The position numbers and the translations under genes are program-made. Shown here piece after piece: positions 47,301 through 57,743 of a DNA stretch of 64,000 nucleotides (within the stretch, counting starts at the first letter, position 1; each line of letters starts with the position of its first letter). The notes beneath the pieces were generated by a model. That model had not been told where the DNA came from, ran no database searches, and saw only the letters and a program-made list of their open reading frames with translations. The DNA is from Verrucomicrobiota bacterium (GTDB lineage: Bacteria; Verrucomicrobiota; Verrucomicrobiia; Limisphaerales; JACRJZ01), in the NCBI GenBank assembly GCA_016219875.1, contig JACRJZ010000042.1, forward strand, positions 62,001-126,000. Direction: 5' to 3'.

Positions 47301-47366
47301 GTAGCAGCCGACCTCACGAGGCTCTGTTTGAAAATCCGCAATCTGCAATCCGCATTCCGCAATTGC
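47301..47366. repeat. Degenerate half of family A plus family F units
   Basis: Left arm variant GTAGCAGCCGACCTCACGAG at 47301, without a right arm, followed by AATCCGCAATCTGCAATCCG units. It fills the gap between the proline-rich protein gene and cydB, which converge. Confidence 0.65.
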
Positions 47367-47370
47367 AGCT

Positions 47371-48402
47371 TCAGTAGCTCATCCGGTCCAGCTTCACCTT
47401 GCCGCGGAAAATCCAGTAGATGCTCACGGTGTAGGCCAGCACGATGGGCACTCCAATCAGCGCGATGGTGAGCATGATGCCGAGGGTCTTGGCGGAGGAG
47501 GCCGCGTTGTAGATGGTCAGGCTGTGCGCGGGGTTGGGATTGCTCAGCACGAGGTTCGGAAACATCTCCAGCCCGAACAAGCCCATCAGCGCCGCCATCG
47601 CCAGGCAGGACGAGAGGAACGCGCGCCCGTCGCGGCCCAGGTGGATTTCCCGCGGGATGTTGGCGATGGCGAGCATGTTCACCAGCGCCACGCTGAAGAG
47701 CCAGGGATTCGCCCGCACGCGCTCCGCCATGTGCGGGACGTAAAGCAGCGTGGCCATCGTCGTCACCGCGTAGCAGATGATGAAGAAGACCATGCAGTTG
47801 ATGACCCAGCGGCGCAGTTTGTCGTGCAGCGGGCCGGCGGTCTTGAGCAGGGCGTAAATCGCGCCGTGCATCATGAAGAGCGCGACGGTGGTGACACCCA
47901 GGAGCAGCGCATACGGATGCAGCAAGCCCCAGAACGTCCCGGCAAACTCGCCCCGCTCATCGACAGGCACGCCCCAGGCGATGTTGCCCATCGCCACGCC
48001 GATCAGGAGGCTGGACAGCACGCTGCCCGCGCTGAAGCCCACGTCCCACATCTGCCGCCACCAGCGCATCGGCTGTTTGCTGCGGAACTCGATGGCCACG
48101 GCGCGGAAGATGAGCGCCGCCAGCAGGAGCATGAAGGCGAAGTAAAACCCGGAGAAGACCGTGGCGTACACGTTCGGAAACGCCGCAAAGAGCGCGCCGC
48201 CGCCGGTCACGAGCCAGACTTCGTTGCCGTCCCAAACCGGGCCGATGGCGTTGAGCATGACGCGCCGCTCTTCGTCCGTGTCGGTGAACAGGTGCAGGGC
48301 GCCGACGCCGAGGTCGAAGCCGTCCAGCATGGCGTAGCCGGTGAAGAGCACGCCGATGAGGATGAACCAAACGGTGTTGAGATCGAGGGAGGCGAAGGTC
48401 AT
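47371..48402 (-). CDS. cydB: Cytochrome bd ubiquinol oxidase subunit II
   Basis: 343 residues with about nine membrane helices. It begins ASLDLNTVWFILIGVLFTGYAMLDGFDLGVGALHLF, the standard CydB start with the conserved GYAMLDGFDLG. Then come AIGPVWDGNEVWLVTGGGALFAAFPNVYATVFSGFYF, FRSKQPMRWWRQMWD and MHGAIYALLKTAGPL, all typical. It is the second subunit of the high-affinity quinol oxidase that reduces oxygen to water at the inner membrane. It follows cydA on the minus strand with a 136-base repeat-filled gap. No cydX or cydDC is seen. Confidence 0.95.
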   Translation of the reverse strand: MTFASLDLNTVWFILIGVLFTGYAMLDGFDLGVGALHLFTDTDEERRVMLNAIGPVWDGNEVWLVTGGGALFAAFPNVYATVFSGFYFAFMLLLAALIFRAVAIEFRSKQPMRWWRQMWDVGFSAGSVLSSLLIGVAMGNIAWGVPVDERGEFAGTFWGLLHPYALLLGVTTVALFMMHGAIYALLKTAGPLHDKLRRWVINCMVFFIICYAVTTMATLLYVPHMAERVRANPWLFSVALVNMLAIANIPREIHLGRDGRAFLSSCLAMAALMGLFGLEMFPNLVLSNPNPAHSLTIYNAASSAKTLGIMLTIALIGVPIVLAYTVSIYWIFRGKVKLDRMSY

Positions 48403-48404
48403 GG

Positions 48405-48538
48405 CCAGGTGAAAATCCGAAACTCGAAATCCGAAGGAGCAAATCCGAAACCCGATCGGCCCAAGATCGTTTCGGATTTGGGAATTTCGAGCTTCGAGTT
48501 TGTTTCGGATTTCGACATTCGGATTTCGGATTTGGATT
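48405..48538. repeat. AAATCCGAAA-type repeat between cydA and cydB
   Basis: Units such as CGAAACTCGAAATCCGAA on the left face TTTCGGATTTCGACATTCGG and TTCGAGCTTCGAGTTTG on the right, giving an imperfect palindrome with a GATCGG-CCCAAGATCG centre. On the minus strand it separates cydA from cydB within one operon. Confidence 0.75.
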
Positions 48539-49903
48539 TCAGTGTTTCATCGGCAGCGCCAGTTTGCCAGAAGGCATCAAGTCCGCTGCGTCCGGTCCGT
48601 GTTGGATTTTATCGTTTAGCAGATACACGAAGACGGCAAAGAGCAGCACGTAGATGAAGCCAAACAGAATCAGCGAAGCCAGCACCATGTCGGCCTTCAC
48701 CACCTCCGACAACCCTTGCGAGGTCCGCAGCAGCCCGTACACGATCCACGGCTGCCGCCCGGTTTCGGCGGCGAACCAGCCGGCCTGATTGCCGAGCTGC
48801 GGGCCGAGCACGGAGAACACCAGCAGCCAGAGCAGCCAACGCTTCTCGAACAGCGAGCCGCGCCAGAAATAAAGAAAGCCGAGTCCCGCCACCGCGATCA
48901 AACCAAAGCCCGCCGCCACCATGAGGTGATAATACTGGAAGCTCCGGTTCACCGGGGGCCGGTCCTCCGGCTTGAACTCGCGCAGGCCCTTCACGGGCTT
49001 GGCGGCGTCGCCATGCACGAGCCAACTGAGCAGGCCGGGGACTTCCACGCCGCGCACGGTTTCGCTTTTCTCGTCCACCCAGCCGAAGAGCGCGAGCGGC
49101 GCGCGGCTCTGGGTTTCGTAAAGTCCCTCGAAGGCGGCGAGTTTGGCCGGCTGATTCTGCGCTACGCCCCCGGCGCTGCTGTGACCGCTGACCAGTTGCA
49201 GCAATGACGCCGCCATGCCGACGGTCAACCCCACACGCAACGACGCCCGTGCGAAGTCGGCGTGTTTCTTGCGCAGCAGATACCACGCGCTCACGCTGAC
49301 CACCAGAAACGCCCCCGCCTGCCAAGCGCCGCAGAGCGTGTGAAACAGCCGGTCCATCGACGACGGATTGAAAACCATCTCCCAGAAATCCGTGATCACC
49401 GCCCGCGCCTTCAATCCCTCGCCTTCGATGCGGAACCCGGCGGGCGTCTGCATCCACGAGTTGGCCACGACGATCCAGATGGCGCTGAAGTGCGCGCCCA
49501 AGCTGACCATGCAGGTCGAGAAGAAATGCATCTTGCGACCGACCTTGTCCCATCCGAACAGCAGCACGGCCAGGAAACCGGATTCGAGGAAGAAGGCGAA
49601 GATGCCTTCCGCCGCCAGCGCGCTTCCAAACACGTCGCCCACGTAACGCGAGTAGGTCGCCCAGTTGGTGCCGAACTCGAACTCCATCACGATCCCGGTG
49701 GCGACGCCGATGGCGAAGGTGAGCGCAAACACCTTCGTCCAAAACCGCGCCATCTGATGGTAGATGGGCTGGTTCGTCTTGAGCCAAAGCCCTTCCATCA
49801 GGACCAGCATGATGCCCAGTCCGATGCTCAACGGCGGATACAAATAATGGAAGGCCACCGTGAACGCGAACTGGATGCGGGAGAGCAGCAGAACGTCCAT
49901 CAT
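48539..49903 (-). CDS. cydA: Cytochrome bd ubiquinol oxidase subunit I
   Basis: 454 residues from the ATG at 49903 ([24 protein letters not shown]). The family residues are visible: the N-terminal His in [13 protein letters not shown] (heme b595 ligand), [49 protein letters not shown], and the quinol-loop end [24 protein letters not shown] with the GRQPW motif. The Q-loop is of the short type. The enzyme is used under low oxygen. The gene lies divergent from phrB with 150 bases between start codons, which should hold both promoters. cydB follows after a repeat. Confidence 0.95.
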   Translation of the reverse strand: MMDVLLLSRIQFAFTVAFHYLYPPLSIGLGIMLVLMEGLWLKTNQPIYHQMARFWTKVFALTFAIGVATGIVMEFEFGTNWATYSRYVGDVFGSALAAEGIFAFFLESGFLAVLLFGWDKVGRKMHFFSTCMVSLGAHFSAIWIVVANSWMQTPAGFRIEGEGLKARAVITDFWEMVFNPSSMDRLFHTLCGAWQAGAFLVVSVSAWYLLRKKHADFARASLRVGLTVGMAASLLQLVSGHSSAGGVAQNQPAKLAAFEGLYETQSRAPLALFGWVDEKSETVRGVEVPGLLSWLVHGDAAKPVKGLREFKPEDRPPVNRSFQYYHLMVAAGFGLIAVAGLGFLYFWRGSLFEKRWLLWLLVFSVLGPQLGNQAGWFAAETGRQPWIVYGLLRTSQGLSEVVKADMVLASLILFGFIYVLLFAVFVYLLNDKIQHGPDAADLMPSGKLALPMKH

Positions 49904-50053
49904 GCGGATGTCATAGCAGCGACCGGCTGGCTGGTCAAGCGACGTGGCCATTCGGCATTCCTGTTTCTGGCCCAGCCCACTTGCGCCGGCTGGCCTGACA
50001 AGCCACATTCCGGCGCTTTCGCGAGCATCCGGTGGAAGTGCCTGCGGCTGGCC

Positions 50054-51541
50054 ATGAAGTTCATCTCAATCGTCTGGTTTCGTCACGATTTGCGTCTGGA
50101 GGACCATCCGGCGCTCCACGCCGCCGTCGCCCGCGGCGCGGTGCTGCCGGTCTTTATCTGGGCGCCGGAGGAAGAAGCCCCGTGGCCGCCCGGCAGTGCC
50201 TCGCGCTGGTGGCTTCATCAGTCGCTGCTGGCGCTGGAAACCGACCTCAAGCGGGCCGGCAGCAGGCTCATCATCCGCCGCGGACCGACGCGGCAGGCGC
50301 TGCTGGGCTTGGCGAAAGACGGGAGAGCAAGCGCGGTCTTCTGGAACCGCCGCTACGAGCCGGCGGTGATGGCGCGAGACGTGAAGGTCATGGAATCACT
50401 GCGGAGTGCCGGCCTCGAAGCAGAGAGTTTCAACGGCGCGCTGCTGCACGAACCGTGGGAAGTGCAGACCAAGAGCGGCGGGCCGTTCCAGGTTTTCACA
50501 CCGTTCTGGAAAACGTGCCTCGCGCTGCCGGCGCCGCCGAAACCATGGCCCGCGCCGCGTGAACTGCCCGCGCCGCGCAAATGGCCCGTCGGGTTGCCGG
50601 TCGAAGCCCTGGAACTGGAACCGGAGGTCAACTGGGCCGGCGGGCTGCGCGCCAGTTGGAAACCGGGCCGCGCCGGAGCGCGCGCGGAACTGAAGCGTTT
50701 TCTCAACGAGAGGCTGCTGAAGTACGATGGCGTGCGCGACTTCCCCAGCCGCGTTGGCACCTCCCGCCTCTCACCGCATCTGCATTTCGGCGAGATCAGT
50801 CCCCGGCAGGTCTGGCACGCCGTGCGGCGAAGCGCAACCGAGAAGGCGATCCCGGAGGAACGATGGCCGCAGTGCCGGTTCCTCGCGGAGATCGGCTGGC
50901 GGGAGTTCGCGCACCACTTGCTCCATCACTTCCCGCACACCCCTGCACAGCCGCTGCGAAGCCAGTTCGCCAAATTTCCGTGGCGGGACGAACCGGTGTG
51001 GCTGCGCGCCTGGCAGCGAGGGCTGACCGGCTTTCCTTTTGTCGATGCCGGGATGCGCGAACTGTGGGCCACCGGCTGGATGCACAACCGCGTCCGCATG
51101 GTTGTGGCGTCGTTTCTCGTGAAGCACCTGCTCATCTCGTGGCTCGACGGTGCGCGATGGTTTTGGGACACGCTCGTCGATGCCGATCTGGCGAACAACA
51201 CCCTCGGCTGGCAATGGACCGCCGGCTGCGGGGCCGACGCCGCGCCCTATTTCCGAATCTTCAATCCGGTGAGCCAGGGAAAAAAGTTCGACCCGAAGGC
51301 GAAGTACATCCGCCGCTGGGTGCCGGAACTGGCCAAGCTGCCGGACCGGTGGATTCACGCGCCGTGGGAAGCGCCGGCGGAATCGCTCGCGCGGGCCGGG
51401 GTGACACTGGGGGAGAATTACCCCAAGCCCATCGTGAAACACCTCATCGCGCGTGAAACAGCGCTGGAGGCGTACCGAAAGGTGAAGGGACAACCACATC
51501 CTGATCCATGGACATCCTCGTCACCGGCGCTTCGGGCTTGA
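50054..51541 (+). CDS. phrB: Deoxyribodipyrimidine photolyase
   Basis: 495 residues from the ATG at 50054 (MKFISIVWFRHDLRLEDHPAL). It repairs UV-induced pyrimidine dimers using light. The N-terminal antenna-binding domain has WFRHDLRLEDHPAL and FIWAPEEE. The catalytic FAD domain has GTSRLSPHLHFGEISPRQVW, FLAEIGWREFAHHLLHHFP, FPFVDAGMRELWATGWMHNRVRMVVASFLVKHLLI, WQWTAGCGADAAPYFRIFNPVSQGKKFDP, with the conserved tryptophans of the electron-transfer chain. The C-terminus overlaps the next gene by 34 bases. It is divergent from cydA. Confidence 0.95.
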   Translation: MKFISIVWFRHDLRLEDHPALHAAVARGAVLPVFIWAPEEEAPWPPGSASRWWLHQSLLALETDLKRAGSRLIIRRGPTRQALLGLAKDGRASAVFWNRRYEPAVMARDVKVMESLRSAGLEAESFNGALLHEPWEVQTKSGGPFQVFTPFWKTCLALPAPPKPWPAPRELPAPRKWPVGLPVEALELEPEVNWAGGLRASWKPGRAGARAELKRFLNERLLKYDGVRDFPSRVGTSRLSPHLHFGEISPRQVWHAVRRSATEKAIPEERWPQCRFLAEIGWREFAHHLLHHFPHTPAQPLRSQFAKFPWRDEPVWLRAWQRGLTGFPFVDAGMRELWATGWMHNRVRMVVASFLVKHLLISWLDGARWFWDTLVDADLANNTLGWQWTAGCGADAAPYFRIFNPVSQGKKFDPKAKYIRRWVPELAKLPDRWIHAPWEAPAESLARAGVTLGENYPKPIVKHLIARETALEAYRKVKGQPHPDPWTSSSPALRA

Positions 51542-52407
51542 TTGGATCGGCGCTCGTGCCCCGCTTGACGGCGGAAGGGCATCACGTCATTGAACTGCGG
51601 CGCGACCGCGGTACCACCCCAGCCTCTCAGGCCACCTGGAATCCCGACGCGGGGCAGATCGATCTTTCTCGCTGTGGCCCGGTCGATGCCGTGGTCCATC
51701 TGGCCGGCGAAAACGTCGCGCAACGATGGACGCCGAAGGCCAAGGCCCGCATCCGCGACAGCCGCGTGAACGGCACCCACCTGCTGTGCGAGGCGCTCAC
51801 GAAACTGGCGCAGCCGCCGAAGACCCTCGTGGGCGCGTCGGCCACCGGTTTCTACGGCCATCGCGGCGAAGAGGCCCTCGATGAACAGAGCGCGCCGGGC
51901 AGCGGTTTCCTGGCTGAGGTGTGCCGCGAGTGGGAAGCGGCCTTGGCCTCCGCTGCCGAGCAAGGTGTCCGCGTCGTGCATCTCCGGCTCGGGCTGGTGC
52001 TGGCCGCGCAGGGCGGCGCGCTGGCGAAGATGCTCACGCCCTTTCGCCTGGGCCTGGGCGGATCGTTGGGGAGCGGCAGGCAATACTGGAGTTGGATCAC
52101 GCTGGAGGACTTGCTGGCCGTGGTCCTCTTCGCCATGAGGACCGAGACGTTGAGCGGCCCGGTCAATGCCGTGGCGCCAGGCACGGTGACCAACCGCGAG
52201 TTCACGAAGACGTTGGGCCGGGTGTTGCGTCGTCCGGCAATCTTGCCCGTGCCGGGCTTCGCGCTGCGACTATTGTTCGGCGAGATGGCCGATGGTGCCC
52301 TGCTGGCCAGCGCACGGGTCAAGCCGGCCAAGCTGGAGGCCAGCGGCTTTGTGTTCCGGTTCCCGGAACTGGAACCAGCCTTGAGATCTTTGCTGAAGAC
52401 TCGCTGA
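51508..52407 (+). CDS. TIGR01777-type NAD-dependent epimerase (SDR superfamily)
   Basis: 299 residues. The NAD(P)-binding Rossmann motif is at the start (MDILVTGASGLIGSALVPRL). Further marks of the TIGR01777/YfcH group are DAVVHLAGENVAQRWTPKAKARIRDSRVNGT, GASATGFYGHRGEEALDEQSAPG with the YxxxK-type centre altered as usual for this group, HLRLGLVLAAQGGAL, GLGGSLGSGRQYWSWITLEDLL and VNAVAPGTVTNREFTKTLGRVL. It is cytoplasmic with unknown substrate; the family is linked to cell-division and photoreactivation loci. Its first 34 bases overlap the photolyase gene. Confidence 0.92.
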   Translation: MDILVTGASGLIGSALVPRLTAEGHHVIELRRDRGTTPASQATWNPDAGQIDLSRCGPVDAVVHLAGENVAQRWTPKAKARIRDSRVNGTHLLCEALTKLAQPPKTLVGASATGFYGHRGEEALDEQSAPGSGFLAEVCREWEAALASAAEQGVRVVHLRLGLVLAAQGGALAKMLTPFRLGLGGSLGSGRQYWSWITLEDLLAVVLFAMRTETLSGPVNAVAPGTVTNREFTKTLGRVLRRPAILPVPGFALRLLFGEMADGALLASARVKPAKLEASGFVFRFPELEPALRSLLKTR

Positions 52408-52488
52408 GGCTAACGACTCAGCGACGGCGGCCACAAGACGCGTCGATTGGAGCAGGAGCGCAATGCCGCCGTTCGCTTCAATGAATGG

Positions 52489-52953
52489 TCAAGCCGTCCG
52501 TGCAATCTCATAAACTAAAACAGGCAACTCACGAGGTCGCCCCTCCAACTCAGTGACGGTGGTAGCGACACGACGCGCCCCCAGGTGCTCATAAAAACCA
52601 GCGGCGTTCGGGTCTGACTCAATCTCCAACGTCTCGCACCCAAACGCTCTCGCTCGTTCAACGGCATGGACAAAGAGCGATCGCCCAACTCCTCGTCGCA
52701 TCGCCTCAGGCAACACCCACAGATGCTCCAAACGCATCCGGCCAAATCCGCCACTCAACGAATAGAAGCCGACCGGAGCTCCATCGACGTGTGCCGTGTA
52801 AGTCTCCTGCTCGGCAATCAACCTTGGTTCGATGGTGAGAAGGTGAAACCAACTCGCAATCCATCGCTCTGGATAACCCCAGTGCCGCTTCGATGTGAAG
52901 GCAATCTCAGTCAGCTTCGCAGCATCCTCGGGTCTGGCTCGCAGAATTTGCAT
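52489..52953 (-). CDS. GNAT-family N-acetyltransferase
   Basis: 154 residues from the ATG at 52953 (MQILRARPEDAAKLTEIAF). The acetyl-CoA binding signature is LEHLWVLPEAMRRGVGRSLFVHAVERARAFGCETLEIESDPNAAGFYEHLGARRVAT, the classical A motif (V-P--RR-G-G--L) and B motif. The substrate is unknown. The base composition is visibly lower in GC than the genes around it, and the gene stands alone between the epimerase gene and ftsY on the opposite strand to the first, suggesting a recent acquisition. The 33 codons upstream in frame do not look protein-like. Confidence 0.87.
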   Translation of the reverse strand: MQILRARPEDAAKLTEIAFTSKRHWGYPERWIASWFHLLTIEPRLIAEQETYTAHVDGAPVGFYSLSGGFGRMRLEHLWVLPEAMRRGVGRSLFVHAVERARAFGCETLEIESDPNAAGFYEHLGARRVATTVTELEGRPRELPVLVYEIARTA

Positions 52954-53048
52954 GGCGCGCGCGGTACGGCTTGAAATCGGGGTGAGCAGACGCGGAAGCG
53001 GTGGGGAGAAGACCGAGCAGGTGGATTGGCTTCGGTTCGGCTCACGTG

Positions 53049-53966
53049 TCATTCCTTCGCCGAGAACAGCGCTTCGGCGAACTGCTTCGGATCGAAGGGC
53101 TGCAAGTCGTCCGGTTGTTCACCGAGGCCGATGTATTTGATCGGCAGCCCCAGTTCCTTCTGGATGGCCACGACCATGCCGCCTTTGCTGGTGCCGTCGA
53201 GTTTCGTCACCACGAGGCCGGTCAGCTTGACGGCCTTGTTGAACTCGCGGGCCTGGACCATGGCGTTCATGCCGGTGGTGGCGTCGAGCACGAGCAGCGT
53301 CTCGTGCGGCGCGCCGGGAAGTTTCTTGTCCATCACGCGATGCACTTTCTGGAGTTCCTGCATCAGGTTGTGCTTGGTGTGAAGCCGGCCCGCGGTATCG
53401 ACCAGAAGGTAGTGGGCGTGGCGCGATTGGGCGGCGGCCACGGCGTCGTGGGCCACGGCCGCGGGATCGGCGTTGTAGGCGCCGGCGATCACCGGCACGT
53501 CGAGGCGCTGGCCCCAGAGCTTGATCTGCTCGATGGCCGCGGCGCGGAACGTGTCGCAAGCGCCCAGGAGGACGGTTTCGCCGCGCGACTGGATGAGCTT
53601 GGCCAGCTTGGCGGCGGTGGTGGTTTTGCCGGTGCCATTGACGCCGACGATGGAAATGACGGTCAGGCCGTGCGGCTGTTTGTGCAGGGCGCCGTTGTTC
53701 GCGGACAAGCTCTTCTCGACTTCGCGGGCGGCGATTTCAAAAAAGTCGAGGCCCGACCGGCCCTGCAATTCGTAGGCTTTCTTGGCGGCGTCGAGAATCT
53801 GGGTGGTCACGGCCACGCCGAGGTCCGCGCCCAGAAGGGCTGCTTCAAGTTCTTCCAACGAGTCGCCCGTGAGGCGGGGCGAGCGCGTGATGATGCGCTT
53901 GATCTCGTGGGTGAGTTTGGCGTGGGTCTTGAGCAGACCGTCTTTGAATTTCTGGAAAAGTCCCAT
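53049..53966 (-). CDS. ftsY: Signal recognition particle receptor FtsY
   Basis: 305 residues, the NG core without a long acidic A domain. The N domain is at 1-90 (LTGDSLEELEAALLGADLGVAVTTQIL). GTPase motifs follow: G1 GVNGTGKTTTAAKLA (108-122), the insertion box ACDTFRAAAIEQ, G3 DTAGRL, DATTGMNA, G4 TKLDGTSKGG and the closing loop GLGEQPDDLQPFDP. FtsY docks the SRP-ribosome complex at the membrane for co-translational insertion. The gene is followed upstream by PHP and nusB genes on the same strand (36-base gap), a housekeeping cluster. Confidence 0.97.
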   Translation of the reverse strand: MGLFQKFKDGLLKTHAKLTHEIKRIITRSPRLTGDSLEELEAALLGADLGVAVTTQILDAAKKAYELQGRSGLDFFEIAAREVEKSLSANNGALHKQPHGLTVISIVGVNGTGKTTTAAKLAKLIQSRGETVLLGACDTFRAAAIEQIKLWGQRLDVPVIAGAYNADPAAVAHDAVAAAQSRHAHYLLVDTAGRLHTKHNLMQELQKVHRVMDKKLPGAPHETLLVLDATTGMNAMVQAREFNKAVKLTGLVVTKLDGTSKGGMVVAIQKELGLPIKYIGLGEQPDDLQPFDPKQFAEALFSAKE

Positions 53967-54002
53967 CGGGAGTGCAGCAGGGTGGAGTGGCGCTCGGAAG
54001 AA

Positions 54003-54842
54003 TCAGGCCGGCACGGCCCTCGCCCGGCGCGCGGCGAGGTGGGCCTTGAGTTCCTCGACGTGTTCGTAGGGCAGCTTGATCGTGCCGATGAGCGGGCGGC
54101 CCTTGTTCATGCCGTGGCAGTCTGAGCCGCCGGTCACGAGCAGATGATACTGGTCGGCGAGCGTGAGGTAGTGCTCGGCCATGGCGGTCGAATGCTTGAT
54201 GTGGAAGCATTCCATGCCATCGAGTCCAGCGGCCTTGAGGTCCGGCACGAATTCATCCGTGCGGTTCAGGCCCGGGTGCGCCAGCACCGCCAGGCCGTCC
54301 GCTTCGTGAATCAGCGCGATGGCATCCGCGGCAGAGATCTTGAACTTCGGCACCCAGGCAGGCTTGCCTTTCTTGAGGAAGCGGTCGAAGGCCTCGTCGA
54401 GGCTCGTGCAGTGGCCGGCCTGGACGAGCGCGCGCGCGACGTGGGGACGGCCCGGCGCGCGGCAGTTGGCCAGGCGGAAGACGGTGTCGGCGGCCAGGGG
54501 GATGCCCAGCCCATTCAACCGTGCGACCATTTCCCGGATGCGGTTCTGGCGCACGCCCTGGAACCGCGCGAGTTCGGTGAGCAGGCGTGGATGGGCGATG
54601 TCGATGCCGTAGGCCAGGAGATGCAGTTCGTTGCCGTCGGATTCGGCGGTCAGTTCGCTGCCGGAGATGAACTCGATGCCGTGGGCCTCGCAGGCGCGCC
54701 GCATGGGCGGGCAGCCTTCCACGGTGTCGTGGTCCGTCAAGGCCAACGCGGCAAAGCCGAACCGATGGCCGTGCGCGACCACTTCCTCTGGCGTGAAGGT
54801 GCCGTCGGAGAAATTCGTGTGGAGATGGAGGTCGGCGAACAC
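54003..54842 (-). CDS. PHP-domain phosphoesterase (RNase AM/TrpH-like)
   Basis: 279 residues. The metal-binding PHP motifs are complete: DLHLHTNFSDGTFTPEE (4-20, HxH), LTDHDT, SGSELTAE, VLAHPGLN, and GSDCHG near the C-terminus. This set and length match the YciV/TrpH group, now known in E. coli as RNase AM, a 5'-3' exoribonuclease that also acts on 3',5'-nucleoside bisphosphates. It is cytoplasmic. It lies 36 bases upstream of ftsY on the same strand. A family B repeat (54899-55094) separates it from nusB. Confidence 0.93.
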   Translation of the reverse strand: MFADLHLHTNFSDGTFTPEEVVAHGHRFGFAALALTDHDTVEGCPPMRRACEAHGIEFISGSELTAESDGNELHLLAYGIDIAHPRLLTELARFQGVRQNRIREMVARLNGLGIPLAADTVFRLANCRAPGRPHVARALVQAGHCTSLDEAFDRFLKKGKPAWVPKFKISAADAIALIHEADGLAVLAHPGLNRTDEFVPDLKAAGLDGMECFHIKHSTAMAEHYLTLADQYHLLVTGGSDCHGMNKGRPLIGTIKLPYEHVEELKAHLAARRARAVPA

Positions 54843-54898
54843 AGGTCAAAAGGCGGAACGGGTGAGGCGGAGGGCAGAGGCATCCGCGCATTCCGCGG

Positions 54899-55094
54899 CT
54901 GCATCAAGCATGACCGACTGGACTGCGTAGCGCAGACTTTCCAGTCTGCCGTATCGCAGGTTTTCCAACCTGCGGACACTCAGCCAACACCAGCCCGCCA
55001 AGCGGTTCGGTGGTCCGCCGACTGGAAAGTCGGCGATACGGCAGGCTGGAAAGCCTGCGCTACGAGGTGCTGTCAGTTCGATCCTGAGGCAGCG
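54899..55094. repeat. Nested stem-loop repeat, family B, copy 5 (variant)
   Basis: Same outer plan (GCATCAAGC ... CCTGAGGCAGCG) and stems CAGACTTTCCAGTCTGCC, CAGGTTTTCCAACCTGCG, GCCGACTGGAAAGTCGGC and CAGGCTGGAAAGCCTGCG, but the middle part differs from the other copies. It separates nusB from the PHP gene. Confidence 0.82.
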
Positions 55095-55156
55095 CCCGCG
55101 TTCCTCCTCGCGCTGCCTGACGGTGAGCTTCGGTCTTGGGACTTGGGATCTGGAAC

Positions 55157-55657
55157 TCATGTCACGATCCGGGCGGGCCGCATGAGTTCGCTCTTGACCT
55201 TGTCCAGGACGCCGTTGACGAATTTGCCGCTGTCCTGGGTGGAGAACTTTTTGGCGATATCGACGGCCTCGTTGATGCTCACAATCGGCGGGATGTCCTC
55301 GCGATAGTTCATCTCGTAGATGGCCAGCCGGAGGATATTGCGGTCCACCGCGGCCATGCGGTGGAGTTCCCAGTTCTTGGCGTATTTCCGGATTTCCTCG
55401 TCGATGGCGTCGCGATGCTGGACCGCGCCGCGGATCAACGGGTCCGCAAAAAGGCGCACCGCCATCTCGCTGGCGTCGGGCGGAGGCAGCGTCGGACGCT
55501 CGCCCCAGGTGGCTTTGCCTTTGTCCGCTTCAAGGGCTGGCTGCCGCTGCGACTCCCAGAAGTGGGCCAGCGCTTCATCCAGGTTTTCGGGCGGATTCAG
55601 ATCGTATTGAAATAGGAACTGCACGGCGCGTTCACGCGCCTCACGACGTTTACCCAT
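55157..55657 (-). CDS. nusB: Transcription antitermination factor NusB
   Basis: 166 residues from the ATG at 55657 (MGKRREARERAVQFLFQYDLN); the frame extends 42 codons upstream into a repeat (55726-55796). The all-helical NusB fold is visible: REARERAVQFLFQYDL, MAVRLFADPLIRGAVQHRDAIDEEIRKYAKNWELHRMAAVDRNILRLAIYEM, and IPPIVSINEAVDIAKKFSTQDSGKFVNGVLDKV. It binds boxA RNA with S10 to prevent termination in rRNA operons. A 26-residue segment (ALEADKGKATWGERPTLPPP region, about 36-62) is longer than usual. A family B repeat lies between nusB and the PHP gene. Confidence 0.95.
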   Translation of the reverse strand: MGKRREARERAVQFLFQYDLNPPENLDEALAHFWESQRQPALEADKGKATWGERPTLPPPDASEMAVRLFADPLIRGAVQHRDAIDEEIRKYAKNWELHRMAAVDRNILRLAIYEMNYREDIPPIVSINEAVDIAKKFSTQDSGKFVNGVLDKVKSELMRPARIVT

Positions 55658-55725
55658 GAGGAAAGGATGGAGGAGAAAGCAAAGAGGGGCGAGGGATTTT
55701 TTTCTGGGCGGAGTGGCGGAGATGA

Positions 55726-55796
55726 GTTGAAGGGTTGAAGAGACTTCACGGATGGCTCCAGCCCAATGCCGGAGCCTCTTCAACGCTTCAACCCTT
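55726..55796. repeat. Inverted repeat between nusB and glnB, family C
   Basis: GTTGAAGGGTTGAAGAGAC faces CCTCTTCAACGCTTCAACCC (imperfect). It follows glnB and precedes nusB on the minus strand; possible terminator of the amt-glnB unit. Confidence 0.72.
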
Positions 55797-55875
55797 CCAC
55801 CCTTCCATCCGCACCTGGCAACCGTTCCCGCCGCGCGACCCGGCTGGTGGCTTGGCCGCGTTGGGCGAGTCCGCC

Positions 55876-57664
<1,789 letters not shown>

Positions 57665-57743
57665 GAGGGCGAAAGTCCACCAGAACCGTGGGGCGGTGTC
57701 AATTGGGTGTCGGCGCAGAGGCGGAGCGAAAGTCAGCGCCCGC

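Noticed and set aside
54899..55094. Possible CRISPR array in the repetitive intergenic blocks
   Set aside because: The units are different palindromes without regular repeat-spacer spacing, and no cas gene is present.
55157..55783. Longer NusB start upstream at 55783
   Set aside because: The added 42 residues come from the family C repeat and low-complexity DNA; the ATG at 55657 gives the standard NusB N-terminus.
57697..57702. TTGACA hexamer upstream of amt on the minus strand
   Set aside because: With a 17-base spacer the -10 would be TGGACT only ten bases before the ATG, too weak and too close for a convincing promoter.
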